From CAYLPU01 sp964385635 (GTDB taxonomy: Bacteria; Chloroflexota; Anaerolineae; B4-G1), in the NCBI GenBank assembly GCA_964385635.1, contig CAYLPU010000002.1:1-64000 (forward strand): 64,000 nucleotides of DNA, written 5' to 3'. Made by a program: the position numbers and the translations under genes. Of this stretch, positions 1 through 8,349 are shown in pieces (position 1 is the first letter of the stretch; each line of letters starts with the position of its first letter). The notes under the pieces were generated by a model. The model was not told the DNA's origin, did not search any database, and was given only the letters and a program-made list of their open reading frames with translations.

Positions 1-402
1 AATTGTACCGCAAACCGGGTTCGGAGGGAAGCTGTCTCTCCGACAGACTGCTAGTATCATATATATGGGGCTTCGGCTGTGGGATGCTCAGAAAGCCCAC
101 TTTATCATACCATCCACTGACGTTTCTGTGTGTTGAGGAATGGTTAAGGTTTGGTTACAGGTCACAAGACGTAGATGTGCGGCGCAGGTTGTGGCTAAGC
201 CAACCTCTGCCAGACTGAACTAACGGCCCACGGTGGGGAGTATAGCACGCGGATAATGAGTTGGCAAACTCCTGCTTCGACATCTGGCACTTCTGGCGGG
301 CATGTGTGCAGGTTGTAACGCTCTTGTAACCCACTACCTGAGAATCCATGCTAGAATAGTCATAGCCTTCACAAGATCGTCAAAGTTAGGGGGGAATGAG
401 CG
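1..402. other. Intergenic region, no gene seen
   Basis: No reading frame here has a convincing start, ribosome binding site or recognisable protein. A short imperfect inverted repeat lies around 183-213. The stretch probably holds the end of a neighbouring unit and the promoter region of the secreted protein that starts at 403. Confidence 0.5.
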
Positions 403-981
403 ATGGGAGTACGAGTTTGTAGCCTGAGTCTGGTCATACTGGCGATCTTCGCAGCCTTGATGCTTGTCCCCGATAGTCATCCCATCCCCATCAGCGATAT
501 TTCTGTGCCCACCGTCACCGTGATTGATGCTGGTACTGGCACAATCGAGGGGGTCGCGCAGCGACAGGGGACGCAGACCGATCATGCGGGCGTGGAGGTC
601 ATTGGTCTCTCGGGAGACGATGGGATGACAACCACGGTAACGACAGCCGCCGATGGCGGCTTCGGCCTGGCGGTCCCGATGAGCAGAACCTACACCATCA
701 ACGCCAGTTACCCCGGCTATCTCCGGTCCCAGAAGGGCTCGGTCTGCGTCGTGAGCGCTACTATGGACATCGGCCCGACGACGCTGGTGGCGGGCAACGT
801 CAACGCCGACAACTGCATCAACATCCTCGACATCGTATCCATCATCAGCAAGTTTGGCCTGACAGGATTACCTGCCAGCGATCCGGAGGACATCAACGAC
901 GACGGGACGATCAACATTCTCGATCTGACTGTCGCGGCTGGTAATTTCACGCGCTGCGGTCCGACGGTCTGGGCCCCGTAA
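403..981 (+). CDS. Secreted dockerin-domain protein
   Basis: 192 aa. An N-terminal hydrophobic stretch (about residues 5-22) looks like a signal peptide or anchor. Residues about 45-115 form a beta-rich module of the carboxypeptidase-regulatory type, related to the modules in the proteins at 3899 and 6231. The C-terminus carries two calcium-loop repeats (NVNADNCINILDI and DINDDGTINILDL), the hallmark of a type I dockerin, and then a tail GPTVW. Dockerins bind cohesin domains, so an extracellular attachment role is inferred. There is no catalytic domain. It opens a run of related secreted genes; ATG 403 follows a G-rich stretch that can act as Shine-Dalgarno. Confidence 0.8.
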   Translation: MGVRVCSLSLVILAIFAALMLVPDSHPIPISDISVPTVTVIDAGTGTIEGVAQRQGTQTDHAGVEVIGLSGDDGMTTTVTTAADGGFGLAVPMSRTYTINASYPGYLRSQKGSVCVVSATMDIGPTTLVAGNVNADNCINILDIVSIISKFGLTGLPASDPEDINDDGTINILDLTVAAGNFTRCGPTVWAP

Positions 982-1011
982 TTGGCTTCGGAAACCCCAC
1001 GCGCGTCCGAC

Positions 1012-1040
1012 TTGACAACCGTTCGCTGCCAGGCTACAAT
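1012..1040 (+). promoter_or_regulatory. Sigma-70-like promoter
   Basis: TTGACA (1012-1017) is separated by 17 bp from TACAAT (1035-1040). It lies about 30 bp upstream of the ATG at 1072, so the cohesin genes can be transcribed separately from the gene at 403. Confidence 0.65.
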
Positions 1041-1071
1041 ATGAATCGTTGTAAGGAGTTGGATAGCGACA

Positions 1072-2187
1072 ATGACTTTTGCCAGTCTGTCGAAAGGGGT
1101 ACGTCCTGCCATTGTGACTCTATGTTTTGCGCTCGTCTCGGTGGCAGGAGCGGCTGTCCCAGCACAGAGTGCGCCCGCGACCGCACTACGGTTCGATCCA
1201 GCCGCTGTGCAGGTAATGAGCGGGGACGCCCTCACCCTGGCACTCTGGGTGGATGACGTCGAGGGCCTTGACCACATCGAGTTGTACCTGGACTACGATT
1301 GGAATGGACTGGAGGTGCAGGATGCTGACCCGGACCGCGAGGGTGTGCAGATTGAGCCTGGTCTCATCTTCTGCGCAACCTGTACTCCGTTGAACGAGGC
1401 CAGCGATGGAAGAATTCACTTCGTCGCCCAACGGGATCCCCTTGACGGCCCTTTCTCCGGCAGCGGCATCCTGGCCTATATCACTCTACGGGTCACAGCA
1501 ACCGAGCCGGATACCTACACTGTCTCCTTTGACCAGGCAGCGACCCATCTCTTCGACAGTGAAGATCATCCCATCTCCGTGGATCAGTCTGCTGATGCGG
1601 CACTCGTCCTGTCACCGCCGCAGGTCATACTGACAGGATGGCTCACGCGCGAGGGATGGGACAGTCATGATCACTCGGTGGTCAGCGCGGTTCTCTACCC
1701 GGCTGCACTTCCCTATGGGCCTGTTGCCTGGGGACGTACCTGCACCGATACGACGGGTGACTTCACACTGGGGACCTGGAATGATCCGATGTTCGTCCAG
1801 GCTGCCATCCTTCCTTCTGACACCCCGTCCGACTCGCCTTCTTGTGAGTTCTGGTGGGCCTTCATACGGCTCAATTTCACCAACTACCTGAGCGAATGTT
1901 ACTGGGAATGTGTGGACGGTGATGTGCGAGACATCGGCTGGCACAACCTGGAAGGGGGCGACGTCAACGGGGATGGTTGCGTCAACATCTGCGACATCGT
2001 ACTCATCATCAGGGACTTCGATGAAGCGGTGGAATCGCCATGCTACATCCCTTGCGCGGGCTGCCCGCTGGATTCGCCACCACCCAACGTCGCGCCAGTG
2101 TGCGACGTCAACGGTGACTGTCAGGTAGACATCCTGGACCTGTCCCAGGCCGCCGGGAATTTCGGTCTATGCAGCAATTGTCCTTGA
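1072..2187 (+). CDS. Secreted cohesin-dockerin protein
   Basis: 371 aa with a signal peptide (about 1-33). Residues about 37-170 form a cohesin-type domain (beta-sandwich pattern, including an LYLDYDWNGLEVQDADPD-like strand). A middle module of about 80 aa follows. The C-terminal dockerin has two calcium loops (DVNGDGCVNICDI and DVNGDCQVDILDL) separated by an unusually long Cys-rich insert (YIPCAGCP). Carrying both a cohesin and a dockerin, the protein could link other proteins or itself. Its end overlaps the next cohesin gene by 19 bp, which suggests co-translation. It lacks the GPxxxW tail of the other dockerins and ends in a short Cys-containing tail. Confidence 0.82.
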   Translation: MTFASLSKGVRPAIVTLCFALVSVAGAAVPAQSAPATALRFDPAAVQVMSGDALTLALWVDDVEGLDHIELYLDYDWNGLEVQDADPDREGVQIEPGLIFCATCTPLNEASDGRIHFVAQRDPLDGPFSGSGILAYITLRVTATEPDTYTVSFDQAATHLFDSEDHPISVDQSADAALVLSPPQVILTGWLTREGWDSHDHSVVSAVLYPAALPYGPVAWGRTCTDTTGDFTLGTWNDPMFVQAAILPSDTPSDSPSCEFWWAFIRLNFTNYLSECYWECVDGDVRDIGWHNLEGGDVNGDGCVNICDIVLIIRDFDEAVESPCYIPCAGCPLDSPPPNVAPVCDVNGDCQVDILDLSQAAGNFGLCSNCP

Positions 2188-2798
2188 AACTCCGTCGCTC
2201 TACACTGATACTGCTTGCCTGGTGGGGGCTCGTCGCCTGGAGCACGGGGCGCGTGACTGCCCAAGGGGCAAAAGTGTGGCTCGACCCGGCGACGCTGGAA
2301 TTGGCTCCGGGCGAGGAGGGGACGTTGCATGTCAGGGTGGAGAACGTTGCCCAGTTGGTGGGTGCCGAGGTGCACCTGACCTTCGACCCGGTGCTGCTGG
2401 AGGTGGTGGATGCTGATCCGGCGTCGGAGGGGGCGCAGGTCTCCCACGGGGACTTCCTGAGCCCTGACTTCGTCGTTCAGAACGTCGCCGATCCGGCCGC
2501 CGGCACAGTGGACTATGCTATCGTCTGCATACCGGTGAGCAAAGCGGTCAGCGGCAGTGGGGTGTTGGCTCATGTTGCTTTCCGCGCCCTGGCCGAGGGG
2601 GAAACCCGGGTCACTATCCGCAGTGCCCTCCTGGCCGACGCGCAGAGCCAGCCCATCGCGGTCGAAACCGGTTCCAGCGTGGTCGCTATCAGCCGTCCCG
2701 GACCGTCTTTGGCGGTCTGGGTGTTGATCGGGCTGGTTGCGGTCGCTGTTGTGTCCGGCCTTATTGTTGTTGTGTGGCACGCCGTTAAGGCACGCTAG
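2169..2798 (+). CDS. Membrane-anchored cohesin protein
   Basis: 209 aa. Signal peptide (about 1-32), one cohesin domain (about 34-170, with the strand HLTFDPVLLEVVDADP), then a single C-terminal membrane helix (about 178-203) and a short basic tail. This is the architecture of a surface anchor: the cohesin would face outward and hold dockerin proteins at the envelope. Its start lies inside the previous gene. The cohesin is closely similar to that of the next gene, which indicates duplication. Confidence 0.82.
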   Translation: MQQLSLKLRRSTLILLAWWGLVAWSTGRVTAQGAKVWLDPATLELAPGEEGTLHVRVENVAQLVGAEVHLTFDPVLLEVVDADPASEGAQVSHGDFLSPDFVVQNVADPAAGTVDYAIVCIPVSKAVSGSGVLAHVAFRALAEGETRVTIRSALLADAQSQPIAVETGSSVVAISRPGPSLAVWVLIGLVAVAVVSGLIVVVWHAVKAR

Positions 2799-2834
2799 TT
2801 GGCGCATTATCAGATGCCAGAAAGGAGAAGAACG

Positions 2835-3863
2835 ATGAGAAGTCAGTTTTTGACGTTGCCGCGCCGTTGGATCGGCCTGGTTATGCTGGTGGCCCTGCTG
2901 TGTTCCGTGCCCGCCGGGTACGGGCTGGCCCAGGACACGATGGTGACCATTGACCCGCAGAGCCAGGATGTGGCCGTGGGGGCCACGACGACTGTGGACA
3001 TCCGCATTGAGAACGTGGCCGGTCTCTTCGGCGCTGAAGTGCACCTGACCTTCGACCCAGCGCTGCTGGAGGTGGTGGACGCTGATTCAGGCTCGGCTGG
3101 CGTGCAGATTCAGCCTGGTACGTTCTTGAGCCCGGACTTCGTGGCGAAGAACGCGGTTGATCAGGCCACCGGGAAGATCGACTTTGCTGTCTCTCAGGTG
3201 GCGCCCAACGAGCCTGTCAGCGGCAGCGGGGTCTTCGCCACGGTCACGTTCCGGGGCAAAGCGGCCGGCACCTCGGCCATCAGTTTTGATAGTGCTCTCC
3301 TGGCCGACCAAGGTGGTGGGGCCATCAGCACCGGCACCCAAGGTGGGAATGTCACTGTCACCAACGGGGACACCCCAACTCCGACGATCACGCCTACGCC
3401 CGGTCCTACATCTACGCCCGGTCCTACATCTACGCCCGGTCCTACGCCTACGCCCGGTCCTACATCTACGCCCGCGCCCACCCCTCCGAGTGGGAGCATC
3501 CTCGGCTACCACGTCGTGCAAGCAGGGGAGACGCTGTTCTGCATCGGGCGGGCCTATGGAGTGGACCCCTATGCCATCGCCAGACAGAACGGGATTCTCA
3601 ACCCCAACATCATCCGCGCTGGACAGAGGCTGGCGATCCCCAACGTGCCGCGCACCTTGCCGCCCGGCCGGGTCTGTCCGCGCCAGTTCAACGGGGAACC
3701 TCCGACGCCTCCTACCTGCCGCTGGAATCACACTGTCGTTCGGGGCGAGAACCTGTACCGTATCTCCCTACGCTACGGGGTCAGTATGTGGGCTATCGCC
3801 GAGGTAAACAATATCACCAACATGAATCTCATCTATGCCGGGCAGGTGCTCTGCATTCCGTAG
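2835..3863 (+). CDS. Secreted cohesin protein with two LysM domains
   Basis: 342 aa from the ATG at 2835, chosen because AAAGGAG lies just upstream at 2821. Signal peptide (about 1-33), cohesin domain (about 34-170), a Thr-Pro-Gly linker encoded by 18-bp repeats, then two LysM modules (starting GYHVVQAGETLFCIGRAYGV and HTVVRGENLYRISLRYGV). LysM binds N-acetylglucosamine polymers such as peptidoglycan or chitin. The protein can therefore fix a cohesin non-covalently to the cell wall, next to the membrane-anchored cohesin of the preceding gene. It ends at a strong palindrome shared with the convergent subtilase. Confidence 0.85.
   Translation: MRSQFLTLPRRWIGLVMLVALLCSVPAGYGLAQDTMVTIDPQSQDVAVGATTTVDIRIENVAGLFGAEVHLTFDPALLEVVDADSGSAGVQIQPGTFLSPDFVAKNAVDQATGKIDFAVSQVAPNEPVSGSGVFATVTFRGKAAGTSAISFDSALLADQGGGAISTGTQGGNVTVTNGDTPTPTITPTPGPTSTPGPTSTPGPTPTPGPTSTPAPTPPSGSILGYHVVQAGETLFCIGRAYGVDPYAIARQNGILNPNIIRAGQRLAIPNVPRTLPPGRVCPRQFNGEPPTPPTCRWNHTVVRGENLYRISLRYGVSMWAIAEVNNITNMNLIYAGQVLCIP
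3396..3467 (+). repeat. 18-bp tandem repeat in linker
   Basis: Four near-identical 18-bp units (at 3396, 3414, 3432 and 3450), with a fifth partial, encode the repeating hexapeptide TPGPTS/TPGPTP of the Thr-Pro linker in the LysM-cohesin protein. The copy number is likely to vary between strains. Confidence 0.85.
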
Positions 3864-3873
3864 GGCCAGGTCC

Positions 3874-3902
3874 GTAGGGGCAGGTCTTAGACCTGCCCCT
3901 AC
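3874..3902. terminator. Perfect 14-bp stem palindrome between convergent genes
   Basis: Arms 3874-3887 and 3889-3902 are perfectly complementary around one base. The arms begin GTAGGGGCAGGT. The palindrome lies between the + strand LysM gene and the - strand subtilase, and its right arm overlaps the subtilase stop codon. There is no T-run, so it may be a dispersed repeat acting as a bidirectional terminator; a similar hairpin lies at 45363-45387. Confidence 0.55.
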
Positions 3903-6202
3903 TGCCAGTTCATGACAGGGCCACGCTGGCCATAGTTGCCGGCGACGGTCGCCAGGTCGTAGATATTCACCACGCCGTCTCCGTTGACATCGGCGGTCGG
4001 GTCGTCGCTCCCATAGCGCGCACCAATCAGCGATATGTCAAGGATGTTGATCGTGTCATCCTTGATCACGTCACCGCCAGGTAGGGTTATACTACCCAGG
4101 TCACCTTGAGCTGAACTCGCCTGGCCAGTCAGGTAGCCGGGCCGAGTGACCTGCAGGCATTGGTCGGTGCCGCCGGGGGAGGAGGATATTTCAAAATAGC
4201 CCTGGTCGTCGGTGACCACGGACGGCACGCCGGGAGGGGCCCCGTCGGTGGCCTGGCCCACAGGTGGACACGGTCCCTCAGTCAGGAAGACAGTAGTGCC
4301 ATTGTGGTTGGTGCGTCCTTGCAGCAGCACGACGCCGGATATCGTGTCCTGGTACACCTGGATCGCGCCATTCTCCAGTGCGTGGGGGATGGGATCGTCA
4401 CCGTGATCGGATAGGTGAGTCTGCTCCAGGATGAGGGTCGATTGGCCTGCGCCTTGACCTTGCCAGATGATAGTGGCCAAAGCACCAGTGCCATTGATCG
4501 GTTCGGCCGGATCACGCAGGGAGATGGCAAACTCAACGACGCCGGCCGAGTTGTCCACCTGGTTGCGGGCCACGACGTAGTTTCGCCCGTCAAACAACGT
4601 GCCCACCGCAATCTGCTCGCCGGGCGTGTCCGGGTCAGCGTCTACCACCTGCACGATGTCCGGGTCGAAGGTGAGGCGGAAGTCAGCGCTGTGGAGATTG
4701 GACACGCTGACTGCTTGCACCTCGGTCGTTGCGGTGGTGCCCACGGGGATCTGTAGATTGGCCGGGACGATATTGAGGGAGGCGGTTGCGTGGCCGGAGA
4801 TCACCTGGGTTACCGCAGCCAGGGCATCAACGCGGGGTGTGGTGCGGCCATTGCGATGGTCTGTCACCGGCGCACCGGTGTCTTTCAGCGCTGTCTCAAT
4901 CTCAAGCGGCGTCACGTCTGGCTTGCCCTGTACCATCAGAGCCGCTACGGCTGCGGCGTGGGGAGATGACATAGAGGTCCCACCCCTGGTGACCTGTCCA
5001 CCACCTAGGGCGGTTGAGGCGATTAGCGCGCCAGGGGCCAGCAAATCGAGTTCAGGGCCGCTGTTGCTGAAGCAGGTCACCTGGTCGGCTACGGCGTTTG
5101 CGTCGGTACAGGTGGACCAGGTAATAGAGCCAACATTGGCATCATACGTGCTGCCGACGGATACGGCGCTGGAAATGCAGGCCGGGGCCATCATCATCTC
5201 TGCCTGGCCGCCGTTGCCGGAGGCGGCGAAGATGATCATGCCGGCCTCTCGCGCAGCATTGATGGCGGCGGCATACATCATCGTGTTGGCATCTTGCTCA
5301 TCGCACACACCATGGTAATAGCCGCCGCCCAGGCTCAGGTTCATAACTCTGACGTTGAGGTGCGGCTGATTCGAGACGACCCACTCAATTCCGGCTAACA
5401 CATCCGAGGTCCAACCGGAGCCAGTGCTGTCCAGCACCCGCACCGCCACAACGCCGGCATCCGGGGCTATGCCCCGGGGGCTGGTATCGCCCCGGCCACT
5501 GATGATGCCAGCGACATGCGTGCCGTGCCCATTTTCGTCCTGGGCGTTTTCGCTTTCGTCCGTACCATTGGGGGGACAGGCACCCTGGCTAAAACAGTGT
5601 TGTGCCACAATATTGTCGGAGAGATCAGGATGGGCACGATCGATGCCGCTATCCAGTAGCGCCACGTTGACCCCGGCCCCGGTCAGGCCGAGACTGTTCC
5701 AGACGCGATCAGCGTGGATCAGGACGGCGCTCTCGGCCAGCGTCGTGTGAACCGGCATGTCCAGCGCGACGGCCCGTACGTCAGGATGGCTGCGCAGGAT
5801 GTCCAGGCCTTGAGGGGTAACCATACCCACCAGGCCAGGGACCATTTGATAGCGGTGGATCAGGCCAAAGTCTCCAGCCGATAGCGTGCCCAACGTGCGA
5901 TCCTGCGCTTGAGATATCAGTTGCCTTTGCCCCCGCACGTCGAAAGCGGCGGCGGGTGGCCACAAGGCTACGATGACGCGGGTGGTTTCGGAGGTCTCCA
6001 GTGCCTGTTCAACTTCCCGGGCTACGTGGGGTTCTCTTCCGGGAGGGAGCAGCGATGTCTGGCTCGGTGCAGTAGTTCGCATTGTCTGCGCCACGGCCAT
6101 TCCTGCGCCGCCTTGCCAGGCCGGATGGGCCAGGATGAGGGCCAGTATCGTGCTCCCCGCTGCCCTGATGATTTTCCGGTAGACACTGCGTCGCGTTTTC
6201 AT
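3899..6202 (-). CDS. Secreted subtilase with cohesin and dockerin domains
   Basis: 767 aa from ATG 6202 (an in-frame TTG lies 6 bases upstream). Signal peptide (about 1-39), inhibitor-like propeptide (about 55-155), then a peptidase S8 domain with the catalytic triad Asp184 (LLDSGID), His226 (GHGTHVAG) and Ser410 (GGTSMSSPH). A cohesin domain follows (about 475-600), then a carboxypeptidase-regulatory-like module starting VVLLQGRTNHNGT, and a C-terminal dockerin (about 710-767) ending GPVMNWQ. This is an extracellular serine protease that can both carry and bind docking partners. A decayed copy of its N-terminal half lies at 8010-8219. Confidence 0.9.
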   Translation of the reverse strand: MKTRRSVYRKIIRAAGSTILALILAHPAWQGGAGMAVAQTMRTTAPSQTSLLPPGREPHVAREVEQALETSETTRVIVALWPPAAAFDVRGQRQLISQAQDRTLGTLSAGDFGLIHRYQMVPGLVGMVTPQGLDILRSHPDVRAVALDMPVHTTLAESAVLIHADRVWNSLGLTGAGVNVALLDSGIDRAHPDLSDNIVAQHCFSQGACPPNGTDESENAQDENGHGTHVAGIISGRGDTSPRGIAPDAGVVAVRVLDSTGSGWTSDVLAGIEWVVSNQPHLNVRVMNLSLGGGYYHGVCDEQDANTMMYAAAINAAREAGMIIFAASGNGGQAEMMMAPACISSAVSVGSTYDANVGSITWSTCTDANAVADQVTCFSNSGPELDLLAPGALIASTALGGGQVTRGGTSMSSPHAAAVAALMVQGKPDVTPLEIETALKDTGAPVTDHRNGRTTPRVDALAAVTQVISGHATASLNIVPANLQIPVGTTATTEVQAVSVSNLHSADFRLTFDPDIVQVVDADPDTPGEQIAVGTLFDGRNYVVARNQVDNSAGVVEFAISLRDPAEPINGTGALATIIWQGQGAGQSTLILEQTHLSDHGDDPIPHALENGAIQVYQDTISGVVLLQGRTNHNGTTVFLTEGPCPPVGQATDGAPPGVPSVVTDDQGYFEISSSPGGTDQCLQVTRPGYLTGQASSAQGDLGSITLPGGDVIKDDTINILDISLIGARYGSDDPTADVNGDGVVNIYDLATVAGNYGQRGPVMNWQ

Positions 6203-6230
6203 CGTCAAGCCTGGCGCGTTTCAGGTTGCT

Positions 6231-7931
6231 CTATTCCCAGTCCTCCACAGGACCGCATTTGCCAAAGTTGACGGCGGCGATCACCAGATCGTAAATGTCC
6301 ACCACGCCGTCACCGTTGACGTCGGCGCACGAGGGGCACGAGAGGAGTGGAGCCCTCATCCCGTTGCACCCGCCAATCGCTGTCAAATCGAGGATGTCAA
6401 TGCAGTTATCTCCGTCCACATCACCGCCGGGCAGGGTGATTGTACCCATATCACTCTGTAAGCCGTTCCCAGGAATCCCGACAAAGTACTTCGCAGCGGT
6501 CAGGTAACAGACATGATATGCCGTCAACCATTGGTAATTGGCAGTGGGAGCAGCGCTGAAACGACCTTGCTGGTCGGTAAGCGTAGTGGTAAAGTCCAGG
6601 ATGGTGCTGAATAGGGAGACCTCGGTGTCACTGTGGTCGGTGCGGCCCTGTAGCAATACGGTGCCGTAGATTGAATCGTGGCATTCCTCTATCTTTCTTT
6701 GGACCTCATCCCGCATAGAGGGAATGTGGGCCCTTAACCGGTCGCCGGGGGATAGCGAGCCCCCGCGACAGGTTATAGCGGATCGAGCCACGATGTTGGG
6801 GAGTGTTGCCTCGCAGTAGCCACCGCTGCCCAGTGGGTCGATCCCTTTCTGGCCGGCTTTCCATGCCATGAGGTCGTTCCCGGCCTCCAGCATAGCCAGG
6901 GACGGATCGGCGTTTGACAGACCCAGGTAGTCGCAATTGCCGTAGCAGCCGATGTAGCCAATGCCCATTGAGCCCCGGTTGAACCCATCGTACGCGCCGA
7001 TCACGTCATCACCGCCGGCCCGTCCCTCGTAGATGTTGCCCAGCGGATCAATCAGGTATTGGTAGCCGGCATCCCCCCAGCCCCGGGTATTGGCGTGGTA
7101 GTTCCAGATGGAGCGCACTACTCTGGCCCAATCGCTGGCCGAGTTGGGGGTAGCCGTGTGGTTGATCACGATGTGGTGGACAGACTGATAGGTTGGCGGC
7201 CAGCGTGGACTACCCTGGCCATCGGGACAGCCCCAGGCTGTGCGGGAGATGACGGGTGGTTTGGGCGGGCAGACGTCCAAGGCTGCCGAAGCAGTCTCTC
7301 TCTGCGCCTGCGCGGCGGCAAGCGCGTCACTGGGGCCCTGGCTGGTGTTGTTGAAAAAGAGGGTCAGGTGGCGGAAGACGGGTGAAGCGCCGCTCTCACT
7401 GGCCTGCAGGGTCAGTTTGAACTGGAAATACACGGGAGTGTTGTCCACCCAGATCAGCGCGCCGCTGTATTCGCCATTGCGAGTGGGGTAGTATTCCACG
7501 GGCACAGGCAGCCACCCTCCCCAGGTTTGGCCGTCGTTGCTCAGGCGAGACTCGACAGACACGGACGCGCCTGGAGGGATATCGGCCAGCCAGGCCGGCA
7601 CGATGTCGGTGGTATAGTCCAGCGGCGAGCGAATGGCGTCCGAGCGATAAGCGCCGGAGGTCGCGCCTGCATCCAGGGTCAGGCTATCCGGCGCGACCAC
7701 TACGTTTTCGGTCACGCCTGTGCTCTCGAAGTAAGTGCCTGTCAGCACCGCCCGTTGTATAACGATGGCCGAGTCGCCACTAGCAGAGGCGTAGATGGCA
7801 GCCTCGAAGACGGGCTCCTCGCCCGAGCCCTGGGCAACGGCGGGCTTTTGGTGGGGGGTGAACAGCCATGTTGCCAGTAGCAGGGCCAGAAGTAACCTGT
7901 TAATCTTTACGTTCCGTTTGTGGTGTTTCAT
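6231..7931 (-). CDS. Secreted PGRP/amidase-like protein with dockerin
   Basis: 566 aa with a signal peptide (about 1-33) and GGAGG before ATG 7931. Residues about 40-200 form a beta-rich N-terminal region. Residues about 225-410 match the peptidoglycan-recognition/type-2 amidase fold (SRTAWGCPD, HHIVINHTATPN, GWGDAGYQYLIDP, GNIYEGRAGG). A module starting VLLQGRTDHSDTEV and a dockerin ending GPVEDWE follow. The family normally cleaves the MurNAc-L-Ala bond using a zinc held by two His and one Cys. Here the expected His of the HHT motif reads N and the GHRD His is absent, so it may only bind peptidoglycan. Cotranscription with the downstream subtilase gene is likely. Confidence 0.82.
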   Translation of the reverse strand: MKHHKRNVKINRLLLALLLATWLFTPHQKPAVAQGSGEEPVFEAAIYASASGDSAIVIQRAVLTGTYFESTGVTENVVVAPDSLTLDAGATSGAYRSDAIRSPLDYTTDIVPAWLADIPPGASVSVESRLSNDGQTWGGWLPVPVEYYPTRNGEYSGALIWVDNTPVYFQFKLTLQASESGASPVFRHLTLFFNNTSQGPSDALAAAQAQRETASAALDVCPPKPPVISRTAWGCPDGQGSPRWPPTYQSVHHIVINHTATPNSASDWARVVRSIWNYHANTRGWGDAGYQYLIDPLGNIYEGRAGGDDVIGAYDGFNRGSMGIGYIGCYGNCDYLGLSNADPSLAMLEAGNDLMAWKAGQKGIDPLGSGGYCEATLPNIVARSAITCRGGSLSPGDRLRAHIPSMRDEVQRKIEECHDSIYGTVLLQGRTDHSDTEVSLFSTILDFTTTLTDQQGRFSAAPTANYQWLTAYHVCYLTAAKYFVGIPGNGLQSDMGTITLPGGDVDGDNCIDILDLTAIGGCNGMRAPLLSCPSCADVNGDGVVDIYDLVIAAVNFGKCGPVEDWE

Positions 7932-8009
7932 GGCAAGCCTCCTCTTAATTCAATACCGAGCGCCTTGGATTTGCAAGCCTATCCGAGGAGTCACGAACGA
8001 CGACCTCAT

Positions 8010-8219
8010 GTCCCTTCAATGCCTGCATCCGGGGCGATGCTCTGTGGACTGTCGCCCTGGCCGGTGATGGGTGCCGGTGATGTGCGTCACGCTATTCCAG
8101 ACTTGAGACACCTGTTGCTCTGGAACGCCCATGCTGGTATCAGCAGCGGATTGCCATTGGGCCGCTACGACCCGAGTCGTAGCGGCGGTCTCCAACGCAT
8201 GTCCTACGCCCCGGGACAA
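8010..8219 (-). pseudogene. Remnant of a second subtilase gene
   Basis: On the - strand this stretch encodes GHALETAATTRVVAAQW, matching the propeptide VEQALETSETTRVIVALW of the subtilase at 3899. It then jumps to VWNS joined directly to THITG (compare VWNS and GTHVAG in the intact gene). After a frameshift comes a segment readable as SIAPDAG, which matches GIAPDAG. An internal deletion and a frameshift are therefore visible. The rest of the 7932-8349 gap shows no gene. Confidence 0.65.
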
Positions 8220-8280
8220 CTGAGCCTTTCTCCTGGGGCAGAGCGCGTTTTTGTCGTTAGGTCTGGGTTGATTGGGGGAC

Positions 8281-8310
8281 GACCTCGGAGGTCAAACGAC
8301 CTCCGAGGTC
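8281..8310. repeat. Palindromic repeat of the ACCTCCGAGGT family
   Basis: Arms 8281-8293 and 8298-8310 are perfect 13-bp inverted repeats around AAAC, and each arm is itself nearly palindromic. The core recurs at 47504-47514 and 56974-56984. It lies just past the end of the cohesin-dockerin gene at 8350. Confidence 0.7.
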
Positions 8311-8349
8311 TGGTTTGGATTCTTCCTATGTGAAATTCCTCCGCTTGCC

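Noticed and set aside
3..218. A 71-codon frame at the window start
   Set aside because: No ribosome binding site, no family, and an overlap with another equally poor frame on the other strand.
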